Counted from the stretch's first letter, positions 10,370 through 24,383 are shown. The stretch: DNA of 64,000 nt from Ziziphus jujuba (GCF_031755915.1 NC_083388.1:27683001-27747000), one strand, 5' to 3'. Translations and numbers: made by a program. The notes: generated by a model not told the origin, from the letters alone.

Positions 10370-13240
10370 TGTCAAGACTCGCCCAAGATCCCTCACCGGA
10401 ACCCTAGATAAGCCCTAATCCCAGGAAAACACTACCGAATCTTCCAATGGAAAATCCGGCAGCATCTCCCCTAAGGGTAGGATTTACCATAAAATTTCCT
10501 GCACATAAAACACACTCCAATAAACACCACCTTATTCCTCCCACCTTACTATAATTTGTTTTCACAAATTTACAGCACTCCAAAATAATAACAGGGAATC
10601 AGTAAGCAATTAAACAAATATCTGTCCAATCTGTATACAGAGCATTATACAATTAAATATGGCTTTAATACAATGACAGATAAAGAAGCAATACAAGATG
10701 GAGAGGAAATAAGGAGGAAAAAAGCTTCTCTTGGACTTTCGGGAACAAACCAAGACGTTGAGTTTACCTCCGACAATCAACGTCGACTAACCTAGACCTA
10801 AGGAAACGGAATTTAAAAATATGAGATGCTAATCATCTCAGTGAGTAACCCAATCTACTATACAATAATAATAATAATAAAAGGGTAAATAACTTAGTTA
10901 ATTGATTAATAAGAAATAAGTAAATGAATAATAGGTAGTTAAAAATAATATTTTCCCTCAAAACCCTCACGATTCACACAGTTGGAAAAGTTTCCTTTTT
11001 AAAACATTTTCGCAAAACCCAATATTTTATGCCCCAAAAATCAAGAAATAATTAATTTAATAAAAATTTAAATAATCCAAATACGAATAAAATATAATAA
11101 AATAAATTTGGAATACTTGCATAAAATAAATATAGCATAAAAGCGAAATTCAATATATAACTCATAAAATTTGATTTAATAAATAAAAATAAACAGTGTT
11201 AAAAATATAATTTAAATAATTACAAACGATCCTGTAAAATAATTGGTAGAAAAATACTATAATATTCATTCTGAAATATTCAACGAACCTATATAATATT
11301 TTTATGGGAAGATGCATTTTAAAAAATATTAATTTAAAATAAATGACATATAATAGTAATAAATACATTTAGAAAATACTAATTGAAAATAGGTGATAAA
11401 ACAAATTAAATACATTTAATTCAAATATGACTTTAGAACTTTAAGATTTGAAATTTATATCTGAAACATAATACTTGACGCACCACACTATATACCAGTG
11501 ATGCCCTATGAAACCCAGCGTCCCGAGCACCGTCCTGCGCAAGGTTAAAGAGAGAAACTTGCATATGGTAGCTTTGGCGTCCCGATAACACCGCTGCTTA
11601 AACCGTCAACCCAGCCATGGGGGGGGGGGGGGGGCAGCTTATGGCCAATATCAAACTTGCCTGCCCTCGATCCGATGGCAACTCACGAGAGACATTATAA
11701 CTTGCGCGCTCATCCATATACACAGTACAGAACACCAGTACTATATGAGTGCATCTAAAACAAATAAACTATTATTTTTAAAAATAACAGTTTTTCCAAA
11801 ACTCACCGTAGGAATCATACCATTTTTCAAATTCACCATCCCACATTTTTCATTAACATCACCAGCATAAATCTATCGATAATATATAATTTTTCTCATA
11901 TCATAAAATCAACTAGATAATATTTCAAGTGCATAAATATATATTTTGAGAACATCATAACTTAAACCAATATTTTTCTTGAAATCTTTAAAATCAAATC
12001 ATGCCAAAAATATTATTAAAACCACATGAAATTCATATATTCTCAAAATAATGTAAACACATTTGTTATGCATTATAAAATCAACATCAAACTCAACAAT
12101 AATTAATTAAAAACCGTAAACCATAATTCTTTTAAAATCCCAAATACATTTTTCGCAACAACACATATATTAAAACCATTATAAATCGGCATTGTAAAAT
12201 TAAATGGAAATTCCTTCAAATATTAAACATATATTATAATTCACATGAAAACTTTCTAATTACACAATATTCCAACAATAAAATTTAACAATTATTGATA
12301 AAATTCCATATCCATAAAATTCTTGAAATCAAAATATTTTTTGATGCACAAATAATTATAATTCATTCAATTTTGGAATCGAGATTCCAAATATAAATTT
12401 ACTAAATATTCAACACATCAAACATATTTTTCAAATAACCAATTAACACAAAATATATATATTTTAACATCCCGAAATAATTTTGAAGATGGGTCACTCA
12501 CCTCGAGCACGCAATTAACCCAAGATCCTCTATGGGATCAATTCCACGACGCACACGTGCTTCTAGAACAACAATATTACATAACTCAAATAAAAGAAGA
12601 AGAAGAAGAAAAGAAAAGAAAAAGAAAAAGAAAGAAATTTTCGTTGGTGTTTCCTCCCGTGAGGAAAAAAGAAATTTTTGTTATAAAAATAATAATAAAA
12701 TAATAAAATAAATAAATAATATTAAGATAGTATAGTGTTTAATATGGTTGACATGTGGCATCTCCTCATTGTGACACATGGCATCCTTTATTAAGTCACA
12801 CATGGCACATTGTTCACATATTTAAAAATAATATTAAAATAATACTGTATTTGAAAAATTTTGTAGGTCCATAATTTTTTAACGAAATGTCCAAACCAGA
12901 CATGCCACTAGTCTATGGACTCGTATCGATGAATACTTCATATCCGTACATGAGTCAAAGCTCATATCCTCAAAATAAAAAGTCAACTCTGACACCCTTG
13001 AACAATTTGGACCTCAACTTGTTTTACTCATAACTTTCAAACCGTAGCTCCGTTTTTAACGTGCTACTAGTCTATGAACCCGTGCCAATATGTACTTTGT
13101 AACGGAACGTCGGTCAACATGAAATTCCACTAGAAGCAAAAAGTCAACATTTGACCCCTTTTAGGTCAACGAGGTCAAATCCGGTCAACCTTGGTCAAAT
13201 TTGAGAAATTTTCCGATGTACTTCGAGACGGGGTATTACA
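10370..13240 (-). mobile_element. solo LTR, reverse orientation, with exact target duplication
   Basis: It begins TGTCAAGACTCGCCC and ends GGGTATTACA, the reverse-complement ends of the family. It is flanked by a perfect 5-bp duplication, GAAAC (10365-10369 and 13241-13245). At 2871 bp it has no internal region, so it arose by LTR-LTR recombination. It carries the non-minisatellite module (about 11490-11720), a 16-G homopolymer (11619-11634), the 61-bp cassette (12502-12562) and GTCAA-rich sequence towards its right (5') end. Confidence 0.9.
12502..12562 (-). other. 61-bp exon-like LTR cassette
   Basis: On the minus strand it is preceded by TTCTAG and followed by GTGAGTGACC, i.e. an acceptor-like and a strong donor-like splice signal. 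It has the same length and layout as the cassette in the other LTR copies. Confidence 0.5.
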
Positions 13241-13804
13241 GAAACTCTGGTACTATATGGTATATCAAATAAAAATAATTAATACAGTATCCTTAAAACA
13301 ATCTTATAAAATCATATATACTTTTCCAACAATACTGCATCATAATAATACTTTAATATTCAAATTCCACCGCTTATTTAAATATTTCAAAATTTTTAAA
13401 TCATCATTTCATGTGGAAAAATAGAAATACCATAGTGAAATATGTTCACCATAAACTGATTTCAAGCACCTACAAATTTACAAAATATTTGAACATGCTT
13501 AAAATCATAATAATTTTCAATCTGTTTCTCAAATCAATTATTTTCCAAAATAATTTAAAATCTCAATTCAAATACCAAGATATCTAATTAACATAATTCA
13601 CAAGTTCACTATGAACCCATCAAAATTAAAAATCAATAAAAATAGTATTAAAATCCACATAAAATGAGAATTCATATAAGTGAAAGCAAATATTATATAT
13701 GCATAAAGCAATCCTTTCAATCAATTTGTATATATGTAAAATATCCAACCACACATAAATATTATTCCATATACCCAAAACATTTAAAAATAATAACCAC
13801 TCCC

Positions 13805-14102
13805 AGTACTGCAGATGCTAACTCCTGTTCCCTTGCAGGACCGCCTCCAGATTTAACACGAGTGTCTGTAATATAATAAAATATTTCTCAGGCAATCCTC
13901 GACTATTGACTAGGCCATAGGAATTCCCCGTTAGGATAGGTGATTCTAATTAACACCCTCAAAGATTAGAGTTATTTAAACTCGGGCAACGGATTTGCTT
14001 CAACACAACAGAAATAAGTAAAACGAGGGATTAGACGCGGATGATACGCACAACAATACATAGTCCCTTAGGAATACTAGAACCTAGAGTTTTGATACCA
14101 AC
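13805..14102 (-). mobile_element. leader and primer-binding site of a reverse LTR element, truncated
   Basis: On the minus strand, immediately after the LTR end at 14103, comes TTGGTATCAAAACTC, an altered initiator tRNA-Met primer-binding site (about 14089-14102). Downstream sequence matches the leader after the primer-binding site of the forward element at 18526-18760, including the block before GGCCTAGTCAATGG. Only about 300 bp survive before the sequence joins the truncated LTR near 13800. All coding regions are gone. Confidence 0.75.
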
Positions 14103-16866
14103 TGTCAGGACCCATCCAAAATTTCTTATCGAAACCCTAGACAAGCCCTGATCCCAGGGAAACTCTACCAGACCCTCCAAAGAAAAATTCGGCAGAACCT
14201 CCCCTAAGGGTAGGACTTACCACAAAATTCCCTGCACATAAAACACACTCCAATAAACACCACTTTATTCCTCCCACCTTACTACAATTTGTTTCCACAG
14301 ATTTACAGCACTTCAAAATAATAATAGGGAATCAGTAAACAATTAAACAAATACCTGTCCAATTTGTATACAGAGCGTTATACAAATAAATATGACTTTA
14401 GTACAATAACAGATAAACGAGCAATACAAGATGGAGAGGAAAAAGGGAGAAAAAGCTTCTCTTGGACTTTCGACAATAAATTGAGACGTCAGGCTCGTCC
14501 CGGACAATCAACGTCTACTAACATGGACCTAAGGGAATGGAATTTAAAAATATGAGATCCTAATCATCTCAGTGAGTAACCCAATCTACTATACAATAAT
14601 AATAATAATAAAAAGGTAAATAACTTAGTTAATTGATTAATAAGAAATAAGTAAATAAATAATATGTAGTTAAAAGTAATATTTTCCCTCAAAACCCTCA
14701 CGGTTCACTCGGTTGGAAAAGTTTCCTTTTTAAAACATTTTCTCAAAACTCAATATTTTATGCCCCAAAAATCAAGAAATAATTAGTTAAATAAATTTCA
14801 AATAAAATACAAGAATTTAAGGATCCAAATTTATAATGGAAATATAGAATAAGACATTATTGGATAAAATAAATAAAATCATAAATAAACTTGTATTAAA
14901 GAAATTTGGCATAAAAACAAAAATAAACCCAATATATAAATTATAAAATTTATTAATTAAATCAATGAAAAAATCAAAGAAACATTTTAAATCAATTTAA
15001 ACATCTATATAAAACAAATGATAAAAATATAATAGAATTTATCTTAAAATACCAAATCGATTTAAATGATAAAATCAAGGCAAATAACTTTTAAACATTA
15101 ATGAGAATAGGTAATAAAATCATGATAACAATTTCATAAAATTTGTGTAAAGCTTTAAATTTAAATAAATAATAAAAATAACATTAAATATATTCTTAAT
15201 TTAAATACAATTTCAAATATTTATTTTGAAATCAATGTTCTGAAAACCATTTGATACACCCACTATATACCAGTGGCGCCAACGGTACCCAGCGTCCCAA
15301 GGTACCGCCAGACAGGAGGTTAAGGAGAGAAACTGGCATATGGTCGCGTGGCGTCCCACCGCGCCGCTGCAAACAGGCGTCCCGGCCATGGAGGGGTGGC
15401 CTACCCTCATCCGATGGCAACCACAGGACAACCCCATAATCACCTCTGCGCTACTCACACCCATCTGCGCACTCATCACATCCACCTGCGCGCTAATCAT
15501 ATCCATGTATAAAGAACACCAGTACGTGTATGGTGCATCTATAAATCATAAAATCAATATATTAATTTTCAAATATCAAAATCTCATAAATACCACAGGG
15601 TTTATTCCATCCAATTAAACCCGTAAATTTTCCACAATTTCTTTATAAATCATTGTCATAAATACATCGCACAATTTCCATCAATTTCAAATCCATCAAC
15701 TTTCAAATGCATATAACACCCCGTCCCAAAGTACAACGGAAATTTTCCAACTTTGACCATTGACCAAGGGGTCAAAAGTTGACTTTTTGACTCGGATGGA
15801 ATTTTAGGTTGACTGAGGTACCGTTACGAAGTACACATTGGCACGAGTTCGTAGACTAGTAGCACGATGAAAACGGAGCTACGGTTTGAAAGTTATGAGT
15901 AAAACAAGTTGAGGTCCAAACTGTCCAAGGGATGCCCGAGTTGACTTTTTATTCATGCAAAGTTAAGCTTTGACTCATGCATGGTTGTGAAGTACTCGTA
16001 GATATGATTCCGTAGACTAGCGGCACGTCTGATTTGGACATATGGTTTGAAAGTTATGGACCTGTAGAGTTTTTCAAATACAGTATTATTTTAATATTAT
16101 TTTTAAACGTGTAACAATGTGCCACGTGTGACTTAATAAATGGGACCATATGTCACCATGTTGAGATGCCACATGTCTACCATGCTTACTACCCTGTTAT
16201 TTTATTATTGTTATATTATATAATAATATTATTTAATTAATTTTACTTTATTTCTTTTTATTTCTTTTTCTTTTCCTTTTTTCTTTTTTTTCTTTTCCCC
16301 ATATGGGAAAAAAGGGCACGGGCACCTTCTTCTTCTTCTTCTTTCTTTCCTTTTTTCTTCCTTCCGACCGGCCATCTCTTTCTCTCTTCCGTGTTCATCT
16401 TTCTCTGGCCACCACAAGCCACGGACCGGCCACCGTCCAAGACCACACGGTAGTGAGCTCACCAGCCAAATTTGGCTGCCGGCCGGCCGGCGACGAGCCC
16501 AGATCAGACCTGTGAAGTTGGCGGCGGCGGGTTGAATTTTTCTGGTGATTCTCGCCATTTCCGGCCAGTCCAGTCCAAATTGCCACCCCTTTCCCCTTAT
16601 TTTGGGTCCTCTGAGTTCAATTATGGTCTCCAATCGTTTAAATTCGAAGTGGTTCATGAGATACAAGGAGATCAATACCGACTGATGCTTTCCGGTTGAA
16701 TTGAGCTCAATGGAGGTCGGTAATGTGATCCTCATCTCACAAGCTTTCCATAGACATATAATTTGTCAATTTTGGTTAACGTTTGTGCTAGACCCCCCGG
16801 GTACCGGGTATTATTTACCTGAATAAAATATTAATTTATTTGACTGTGTGTAATGTTGTGTTCTAG

Positions 16867-16927
16867 GAGCACGGGTGAGTCGTGGAATTGATTCCATGGA
16901 GAATCTTAGGTTAATTGCGTGCTCCAG
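16867..16927 (+). other. 61-bp exon-like LTR cassette
   Basis: Flanked by TTCTAG on the left and GTGAGTGACC on the right, matching a 3' and a 5' splice site. It starts GAGCACG and has CGTGCTC near its end, so its ends can pair. It contains CCATGG with an ATG that stays open to the end of the cassette. The same cassette lies at 22735-22795, 38281-38341, 45027-45087 and 12502-12562, always 61 bp. Confidence 0.6.
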
Positions 16928-18525
16928 GTGAGTGACCCACCTTTAAAAATATTTTGGGGTAATTAATTATATTTATGTGGTGTTAAATTGATATCTGGAA
17001 TTTATGCTCATGTAGTGGAATTTAAATATAATCGGGAATAAAATATTATTATTATTATATATATATATATATTTTTCCATTGATGCTAAACGGAATTTTG
17101 GGTTACTAAAAATTTCCCGATTATTATTTTATTGTGATTTAATTGTATTTATTATACATGAGCAAGTATTTTCATTAATTAATTGTGTTTGAATTTTTAT
17201 ATTGTTTTTGGGCATAATTGGTTTAAATATTGTAAGGAAAATATTTGTTTAAATTGGTGGTTTAAATTTTATAAATTATTCCCGTGGAATATTATTTGAC
17301 GGAATTTGTGATTCGAGAAAAATTATTTTTATATTGTTATTGATGGTTTCGTACCGGGTATGTTAAAGGAAAATATGTGGGATGGTAAATTTGAAAATTG
17401 GTATATTTTCCACTGTGATTTTTGGAAAATTGGTACGGTAATAATTAATTTAATAATTATTTAGACGCACTCATACAGTATTGGTGTTCAAGTGTATATG
17501 TGGTTAGCGCGCAAGTATTATGTCTCCTGTGAGTTGCCATTGGACCGAGGGCAGGCAAGTCTTATACATTGCGCATCAGCTGCCCCCCTCCTTGGCTGGG
17601 ATGACGGTTTCAGCAGCGGTACTGTGGGGACGCCGAAGTGCCGTATGCAAGTTTCTCTCTTTAATCTCCTGCTAGTCGGTGCTTGGGACGCTGGGTATCG
17701 GAGGGCATCACTGGTATATGGTGTGGTGCGTCAAGTATAAATTTTCGGATAAAGAAATTTCAAACCCCAAAGTATTCAAAATTTATCTATTATATCTTAT
17801 TACATTTTATTTGTAATTGGGGTATTTATTTATTGTTTATTAAATTAATTGATCCCTTGGTTTTCGGGAAGTACGAATATCGGGTTTTGTGAAAATGTTT
17901 TAAAAGGGGAACATTTCCAACAGAGTGAATAGTGAGAGTTTTAAGTGAAATTATTACTTCAATTGTTATTATTATTTATTTATTTAATTGTTGGTATTAA
18001 TTAAATTCCTTTATTTGTTATATTATTAATATTAAAAGTGTTCAGTAGATAGGGTCACTCACTGAGATGATTAGCATCTCACGTTTTTAAATTTCGTTCC
18101 CCTAGGTCCAGGTTGGGAGACGTTGATCATCCGGGGCGAGCCCGACGTCTCGGTTCATTGCCGAAAGTCCAAGAAGTATTTCTTCCCTTTTTCCTCTCCA
18201 TCTTGTATTACTTCTTTATCTATCATTGGATTAATTCCACATATATTTGTATAATGCTCTGTATACTATATCGGACATTTAGTTGTTAATTACACACTGA
18301 TTTATTGTGATTCATTTGGAGTGCTGTAATTTGTGGAATCAAATTGTAGTATTGTGGGAGAAATAAGGGGATGGATGTAGAAGTGTGCTTTCAGGCAGAA
18401 ATTTGTGGTAAGTCCAATCCTTAGGGGAGGTTCTGCTGGATTTTCCATTAGAGAGTCCGGTAGGGTTTCCTTGGGATCAAGGCTTGTCTAGGGTTCCGGT
18501 GAGGAATTTTGGACGGGTCCTGACA

Positions 18526-21500
18526 GTTGGTATCAGAGCTCTAGGTTCTAGTATTCCTAAGGGACTGTGCATTGTTGTGCATCCCATCCGCGTCCAATCT
18601 CTCGTTTTATTCGACTTAAAGTATTCTTTCCCTTTGTCTCAAAGCAAATTTGTTGCCCGAGTTTGAATAACTCTAATCTTCGAGGGTGTCAATTAGAATC
18701 ATCTATCCTAATGGAGAATTCCTATGGCCTAGTCAATGGTCAAGGATTGCCTTTTCTTTACTGAAGGACAAGTAATGGGGGCAGATCCAATTCTGTGAAT
18801 CTTTTTGGGATCCGAAGTGGTCCTAGATATGGATTGAGTAGTTCTTATGTTTATGGACCGTTACCATAAAGGAGTAAAGTTAAAGTGATTCAGCTTACCT
18901 GAAGTGGTGCTCCGTGGAGGAGTTAGGAGGCCTTTGCTGTGGTTAATTTCTGTCCTCATCTCTAAGGAGCTATCGGAGAATGGTTGTTAAGGGTTTATGG
19001 CCCAGGTGGTTGATGCCCGAGTAGATGGTGAGCATTGGAACCGCTAATAGTGGGAAGCAATTCGAAAGCATTTTTCCCAGCATGTTATCTGGATTACGAC
19101 CGTACAAAGGATATCGAATCATTATTGATTTGACTTTGGACTTCAATCTATTTCAGTACTGCCATGCCATGCGACTCCATTAAAGTTAAAGGACTTAAAG
19201 GCTTAACTGCAAGATTTGGTGAATAAAGGTTTCGTTAGATCAAGCTTATCATCGTGAATGGCATCTGTTTCGTTCATGGAGAAGAAGGATGATTGCCTAA
19301 GGGTGTGTATCGGCTATCAACGATTTAACAAGGTGACCACCCATAATCGATATTTGTTGTTGAGTATGGATGTGTGTCGATCAACCTCAAGGTGTCAAGA
19401 TATTTTTTCCGATCGATTATTAAAAATTAAATACTTTACAAGGTGATATTTGAAATTAACGGTATTTTATTCAAGTATTTTTGTTTATGTTCGTACATGT
19501 ATTTGTACGTTATATTGTTTGATATTATACTGCATATATTGCACCATACGAAGGTGGCGAACCAATGTGGTCCATGTAGAACTAGCCCCATAATCATGTT
19601 GCCTACGAGTCCAGGGGATCGGACGGCCAATATAGGCAACTACCCTGGTTTGTATTGGTAGCAGAGTGCCGGCGACAACTGGAATCATGGATCACGTAGC
19701 ACGTTAGAAGGTATCGTACGTACCTCCATTACGAGCGTGCATATTTTATTTTATACTATGGATTTTAAGATATGATTTTATGCATTTATTCACGTTTTTA
19801 TTATTGTTCCAATGTGGAGTTTTAACAATTGCCTATGCAAGTTAAGATATTTTAAACTAATTAAAATAATTTTCTTATTATTTATTAGTTCATTGATTTA
19901 ATTAGTAAATTTCATAAATGATATTCTGATTTTTGAAGAGGTTTGGAAATTTAATTTGAGTTGATAAATTGTGTATATTTTGTGTTGGTGGTATATTTGA
20001 AAAATATATTTTATTATTAGTTTTATGTTATGGTTTTTCCAAGAGCGATTTAAGGTTTAAGTATCGCCGATTGAGAATCCAAAGTAGGATATCCTTGAGT
20101 TCAAAAAGGAGATCCTAAAGGAAGCACGTGATTCAATGTATGTGATACACCCCAAAGGTATGAAGATATATCGAATGCTCACTAAGTATTATTGGTGGAT
20201 GGGCACGATAAGGGAAGTTGCAGGATTCGAATAAAGGTACTTAAGTCATCGACAAGTAAAAGTGGGGAGTATAAACGTTTGAGGTAGTTTCAATCCTTGC
20301 CCATTTCCGTGTCGGGTGGGGAGATGTAAACATGGATTTCATGCTTAAACGATCGTTCACAAAGAGAAGGTACGACAGCATTTAAAGAATCAAACAAGAT
20401 CCAGATAACGATTAAAGTTCTACTTGGTTGTTGATTTAAGGATGCATGCTTTAGAAGCACTTTATGGTTAGCGTTCGACTATGACCAAGACTTGTAGATC
20501 GTGTTCTCGTGGCCTAGTTTGAATATCCTTAATTAGGGGGCATGAGGAGCAAAGTTGCACAAGAGGAAGTTGAAATTCACTATTAGGCGTGATGGCAGTG
20601 TAGTGATAGTGGATGATGTCCCTATTATACTTGCTAAGTTAAGCTGCCGACAAGTGGAAGCGGGAAGTAGAAATGTTAGCGCACTATTTACTGGTACGAG
20701 AGTGGTTCTCACAGAGACAAGTCGGTCGAGCTATTCGTAAAGCGTATCATGAGACTACACAGAGTATCAATCACCATCACGACTATTTGAGATTAGAGCT
20801 TTACTTTAAGACTATGATGAAGGTTAACAGATACACTTGGAGCGAGACTTAACGACTGCATCGCCTTTCACCATAGGCCATTGGACAAGCAAAGTGCAGA
20901 ATTCACACTTGGAAGTTATGTTGAGACCGTGCATTATGCAATGTCGAAAGAAGCTGGATTGAGCAATTCCCATCGATAGGATTCGTTACGATATTAGCCA
21001 CCAAGCGAGCATTAAGGTGTCTTCGTATGAGATTCTATATGGAAGGCAGCGTCGAACTCCACAGTGTTGAAGTGAAGTAGGTGAGGAGAAGCACCATACG
21101 ACGACCAACGTGAATTGGATGGAAACACCTACGAATGACTACGAATAAGGCGAAAGTCATCCGAGAGAGTTTGAAAGCCGCTCAAGATCGACAAATGAGT
21201 TAAGCCGACGTGCATGGAAAAGATGTTGAGTTCAAAGTCCAATATTAAGTTTTTGAGGTTATCTCCGTAGGAGAGAGTCGTACGCTTTGGTTGACAGAGA
21301 GAGCTAAGTTCTCGTTATCTTAGTTCTACGAGGTTACTGGAAGAATTGGTTTTGTGGCATGCAAGTTAGTATTTTTGGAAAAGCAGACATGGGTATGCAG
21401 CGTAATTCACGTATTGTTGCTACAAAAGGACATCAGAGACCTGTCATGTAAGGAGCGACCAGTGCAGATTTTTAAGTCATGAAGAATGCGTATGGGTCAA

Positions 21501-21573
21501 TAAGACTATTTTCTTAGATCAAAAGTCTCGTGGTGAATTAATCTAGTCGAGAAAGCGACGTGGAAGCTCGAGG
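18526..21573 (+). pseudogene. decayed gag-pol region of the nested Ty3/gypsy-type element
   Basis: Many stops and frameshifts, but pol landmarks are readable in order. A protease-to-RT linker lies at about 18930-19110. RT N-terminal sequence follows: PPYKGYRIIIDL-like, then SVSFMEKKDD and LRVCIGYQRFNKVTTHNRY at 19258-19360, the family's VKKKDG..R.C.DYR.LNK.T..N.YP. The RT catalytic YxDD region and RNase H are not recognisable. Integrase zinc-binding sequence lies at about 20095-20225 (ILKEAHDSMYVIHPKGMKIY, then YYWWMG) and integrase core start at about 20320 (NMDFM). Integrase C-terminal parts lie at about 20870-21065 and 21160-21360 (LKAAQDRQMS, then TGRIGFVACKL). The domain order RT then integrase fits Ty3/gypsy, near the chromovirus group; no chromodomain was recognised. 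Region 19441-20035 has no recognised pol match. Confidence 0.8.
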
Positions 21574-22734
21574 CACAAAGTACAAAGTACAACGGAAATT
21601 TTCCAACTTTGACCGTTGACCATTGACCAAAGGGGTCAAAAATTGACTTTTTGACTCGGATGGAATTCTACGTTGACTGAGGTACCGTTACGAAGTACAC
21701 GTTGGCACCAGTTCGTAGACTAGTAGCATGTCAAAAACGGAGCTACGTTTGAAAGTTATGAGCAAAACAAGTTAAGGTCCAAACTGTCCAAGGGATGCCG
21801 GAGTTGACTTTTTATTCATGCAAAGTTGAGCTTTGACTCATGCATGGTTGTGAAGTATTTGTTGATATGAGTCCTAGACTAGCGGCACGTCCGATTTGGA
21901 CATGTGGTTTGAAAGTTATGGACCTGTAGAGTTTTTCAAATACAATATTATTTTAATATTATTTTTAAACGTGTAACAATGTGCCACGTGTGACTTAATA
22001 AATGTGATCATGTATCACCATATTGAGATGTCACATGTCAACCATGCTTACTACCCTATTATTTTATTACTGTTATTTTATATAATAATATTATTTTTAA
22101 TATTATTTAATTAATTTTACTTTATTTCTTTTTATTTCTTTTTCTTTCTTTTTCCTTTCTTTTTTTCTTTTTTTTCTTTTCCCCACATGGGAAAAAAGGG
22201 CACGGGCCCCTTCTTCTTCTTCTTTCTTTCCTTTTTTCTTCCTTCCCACCGGCCATCTCTCTCTCTCTTCCATGTTCATCTTTCTCTGGCCACCACAAGC
22301 CACACGCACCGGCCATCATCCAAGACCACACGCCGGCGAGCTCACCAGCCAAATTTGGCGGCTGGCCGGCCGGCGACGCGCCCAGATCGGGCCGGTGAAG
22401 TCGGCGGCGGCGGGTTGAATTTTTTCGGCAATTCTCACCGTTTCCCGCCAGCCCAGTCCAAATTGCCACCTCTTTCCCCCTATTTTGGGTCCTCTGAGTT
22501 CAATTATGGTCTCCAATTGCTTAAATTCGAAGTGGTTCGTGAGATACGAGGAGATCAAGACCGGTCGAATTGAGCTCAATGGAGGTCGGTAAAGTGATCC
22601 TCATCTCACAAGCTTTCCATAGACATATAATTTGTCAATTTTGGTTAACATTTGTGTTAGACCCCCCGATACCGGGTATTATTTATCCGAATAAAATATT
22701 AATTTATATGACTGTGTGTAATGTTGTGTTCTAG

Positions 22735-22795
22735 GAGCACGGGTGGGTCGTGGAATTGATCCCATGGAGGATCTTAGGTTAATTGCGTGCTCCAG
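22735..22795 (+). other. 61-bp exon-like LTR cassette
   Basis: Copy in the 3' LTR of the nested element. The acceptor-like CTAG is intact; the donor reads GTGTGT instead of GTGAGT. The terminal GAGCACG and CGTGCTC arms are intact. Confidence 0.55.
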
Positions 22796-24383
22796 GTGTG
22801 TGACCCACCTTTAAAAATATTTTGGGGTAATTAATTATATTTATGTGGTGTTAAATTGATATCTGTAATTTGTGCTCATGTGGTGGAATTTAAATATAAT
22901 TGGGAACAAAATATTATTTTATATATATATATATTTTTCCATTGATGCTAAACGGAATTTTGGGTTACTAAAAATTTCCCGATTATTATTTTATTGTGAT
23001 TTAATTGTATTTATTATACATAAGCAAGTATTTTCGTTAATTAATTGTGTTTGGATTTTTATATTGTTTTTGGGCATAATTGGTTTAAATATTGTAAGGA
23101 AAATATTTGTTTAAATTGGTGGTTTAAATTTTATAAATTATGCCCTTGGAATATTATTTGATAGAATTTGTGATTTGAGAAAAATTATTTTTATATTGTT
23201 ATTGATGGTTTCGTACTGGGTATGTTAAAGGAAAATATGTGGGATGGTAATTTGAAAATTGGTATATTTTCCACGGTGATTTTTGGAAAATCGGTACGGT
23301 AATAATTAATTTAATAATTATTTAGACGCACTCATACAGTATTGGTGTTCCGATGTATATGTGGTTAGCGCGCAAGTATTATGTCTCCCATGAGTTGCCA
23401 TTGGACCGAAGGTAGGCAAGTCTTATACATTGCGCATCAGCCGCCCCCTCCTTGGCCGGGTGACAGTTTCAGCTGCGGTACTGTCGGGACGCCGAAGTGC
23501 TGTATGCAAGTTTCTCTCTTTAATCTCTTGCCAGCCGGTGTTCGGGAAGCTGGGTATCGGAGGGCATCACTGGTATAAGGTATGGTGCGTCAAGTATAAA
23601 TTTTTGGATAAAGAAATTTCAAACCCCAAAGTATTCAAAATTTATTTATTATATCTTATTACATTTTATTTATAATTGGGGTATTTATTTATTGTTTATT
23701 AAATTAATTGATCCCTTGATTTTTGGGAAGTACGAATATCGGATTTTGTGAAAATGCTTTAAAAGGGGAACATTTCCAACAGAGTGAATAGTGAGAGTTT
23801 TGAGTGAGATTATTACTTCAATTGTTATTATTATTTATTTATTTAATTGTTGGTATTAATTAAATTCCTTTATTTGTTATATTATTAATATTAAAAGTGT
23901 TCAGTAGATAGGGTCACTCATTGAGATGATTAGCATCTCACATTTTTAAATTCCGTTCCCCTAGGTCCAGGTTGGGAGACATTGATCGTCCGGGAGGAGT
24001 CCGACGTCTCGGTTCATTACCGAAAGTCTAAGAAGTATTTCTTCTCTTTTTCCTCTCCATCTTGTATTACTTCTTTATCTGTCATTGTATTAATTCCACA
24101 TATATTTGTATAATGCTCTGTATACTGTATTGGACATTCAGTTGTTAATTACGCACTGATTTATTGTGATTCATTTGGAGTGCTGTAATTTGTGGAATCA
24201 AATTGTAGTATTGTGGGAGGAATAAGGAGATGGATATAGAAGTGTGTTTTCGGTGCAGGAATTTGTGGTAAGTCCAACCCTTAAGGGAGGTTCTGCTGGA
24301 TTTTCCATTGGAGAGTCCGGTAGGGTTTCCCTGGGATCAAGGCTTGTCTAGGGTTCCGTTGAAAACTTTTGGACGGGTCCTGA

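Larger units (their letters stand above)
8030..13800 (-). mobile_element. reverse-oriented long LTR, interrupted twice and truncated at its 5' side
   Basis: Reading rightwards it starts with TGACAGGACCCGTCC, the reverse complement of the LTR 3' end. It continues as 8030-8253, 9400-10369 and 13246 to about 13800, with two insertions between. Its module is the CCACGG minisatellite (9950-10330). The stretch 13246-13600 is the reverse complement of window positions 1-300. No TGTTACA terminus is seen on the right: near 13800 the sequence passes directly into leader sequence of the next LTR element, so the LTR 5' end was deleted or recombined. There is no primer-binding site at 8030, so this side is a 3' LTR or a solo remnant. 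Confidence 0.75.

Noticed and set aside
11619..11634. Run of 16 G as a functional G-quadruplex
   Set aside because: A single homopolymer in one LTR copy; sister LTRs have only short G runs there. Slippage or a sequencing artefact is more likely.
19640..19665. TTGGTAGCAGAGTGCC as a second primer-binding site inside the nested element
   Set aside because: It resembles the TGGTATCAGAGC site, but it is not preceded by an LTR end and lies within decayed internal sequence.
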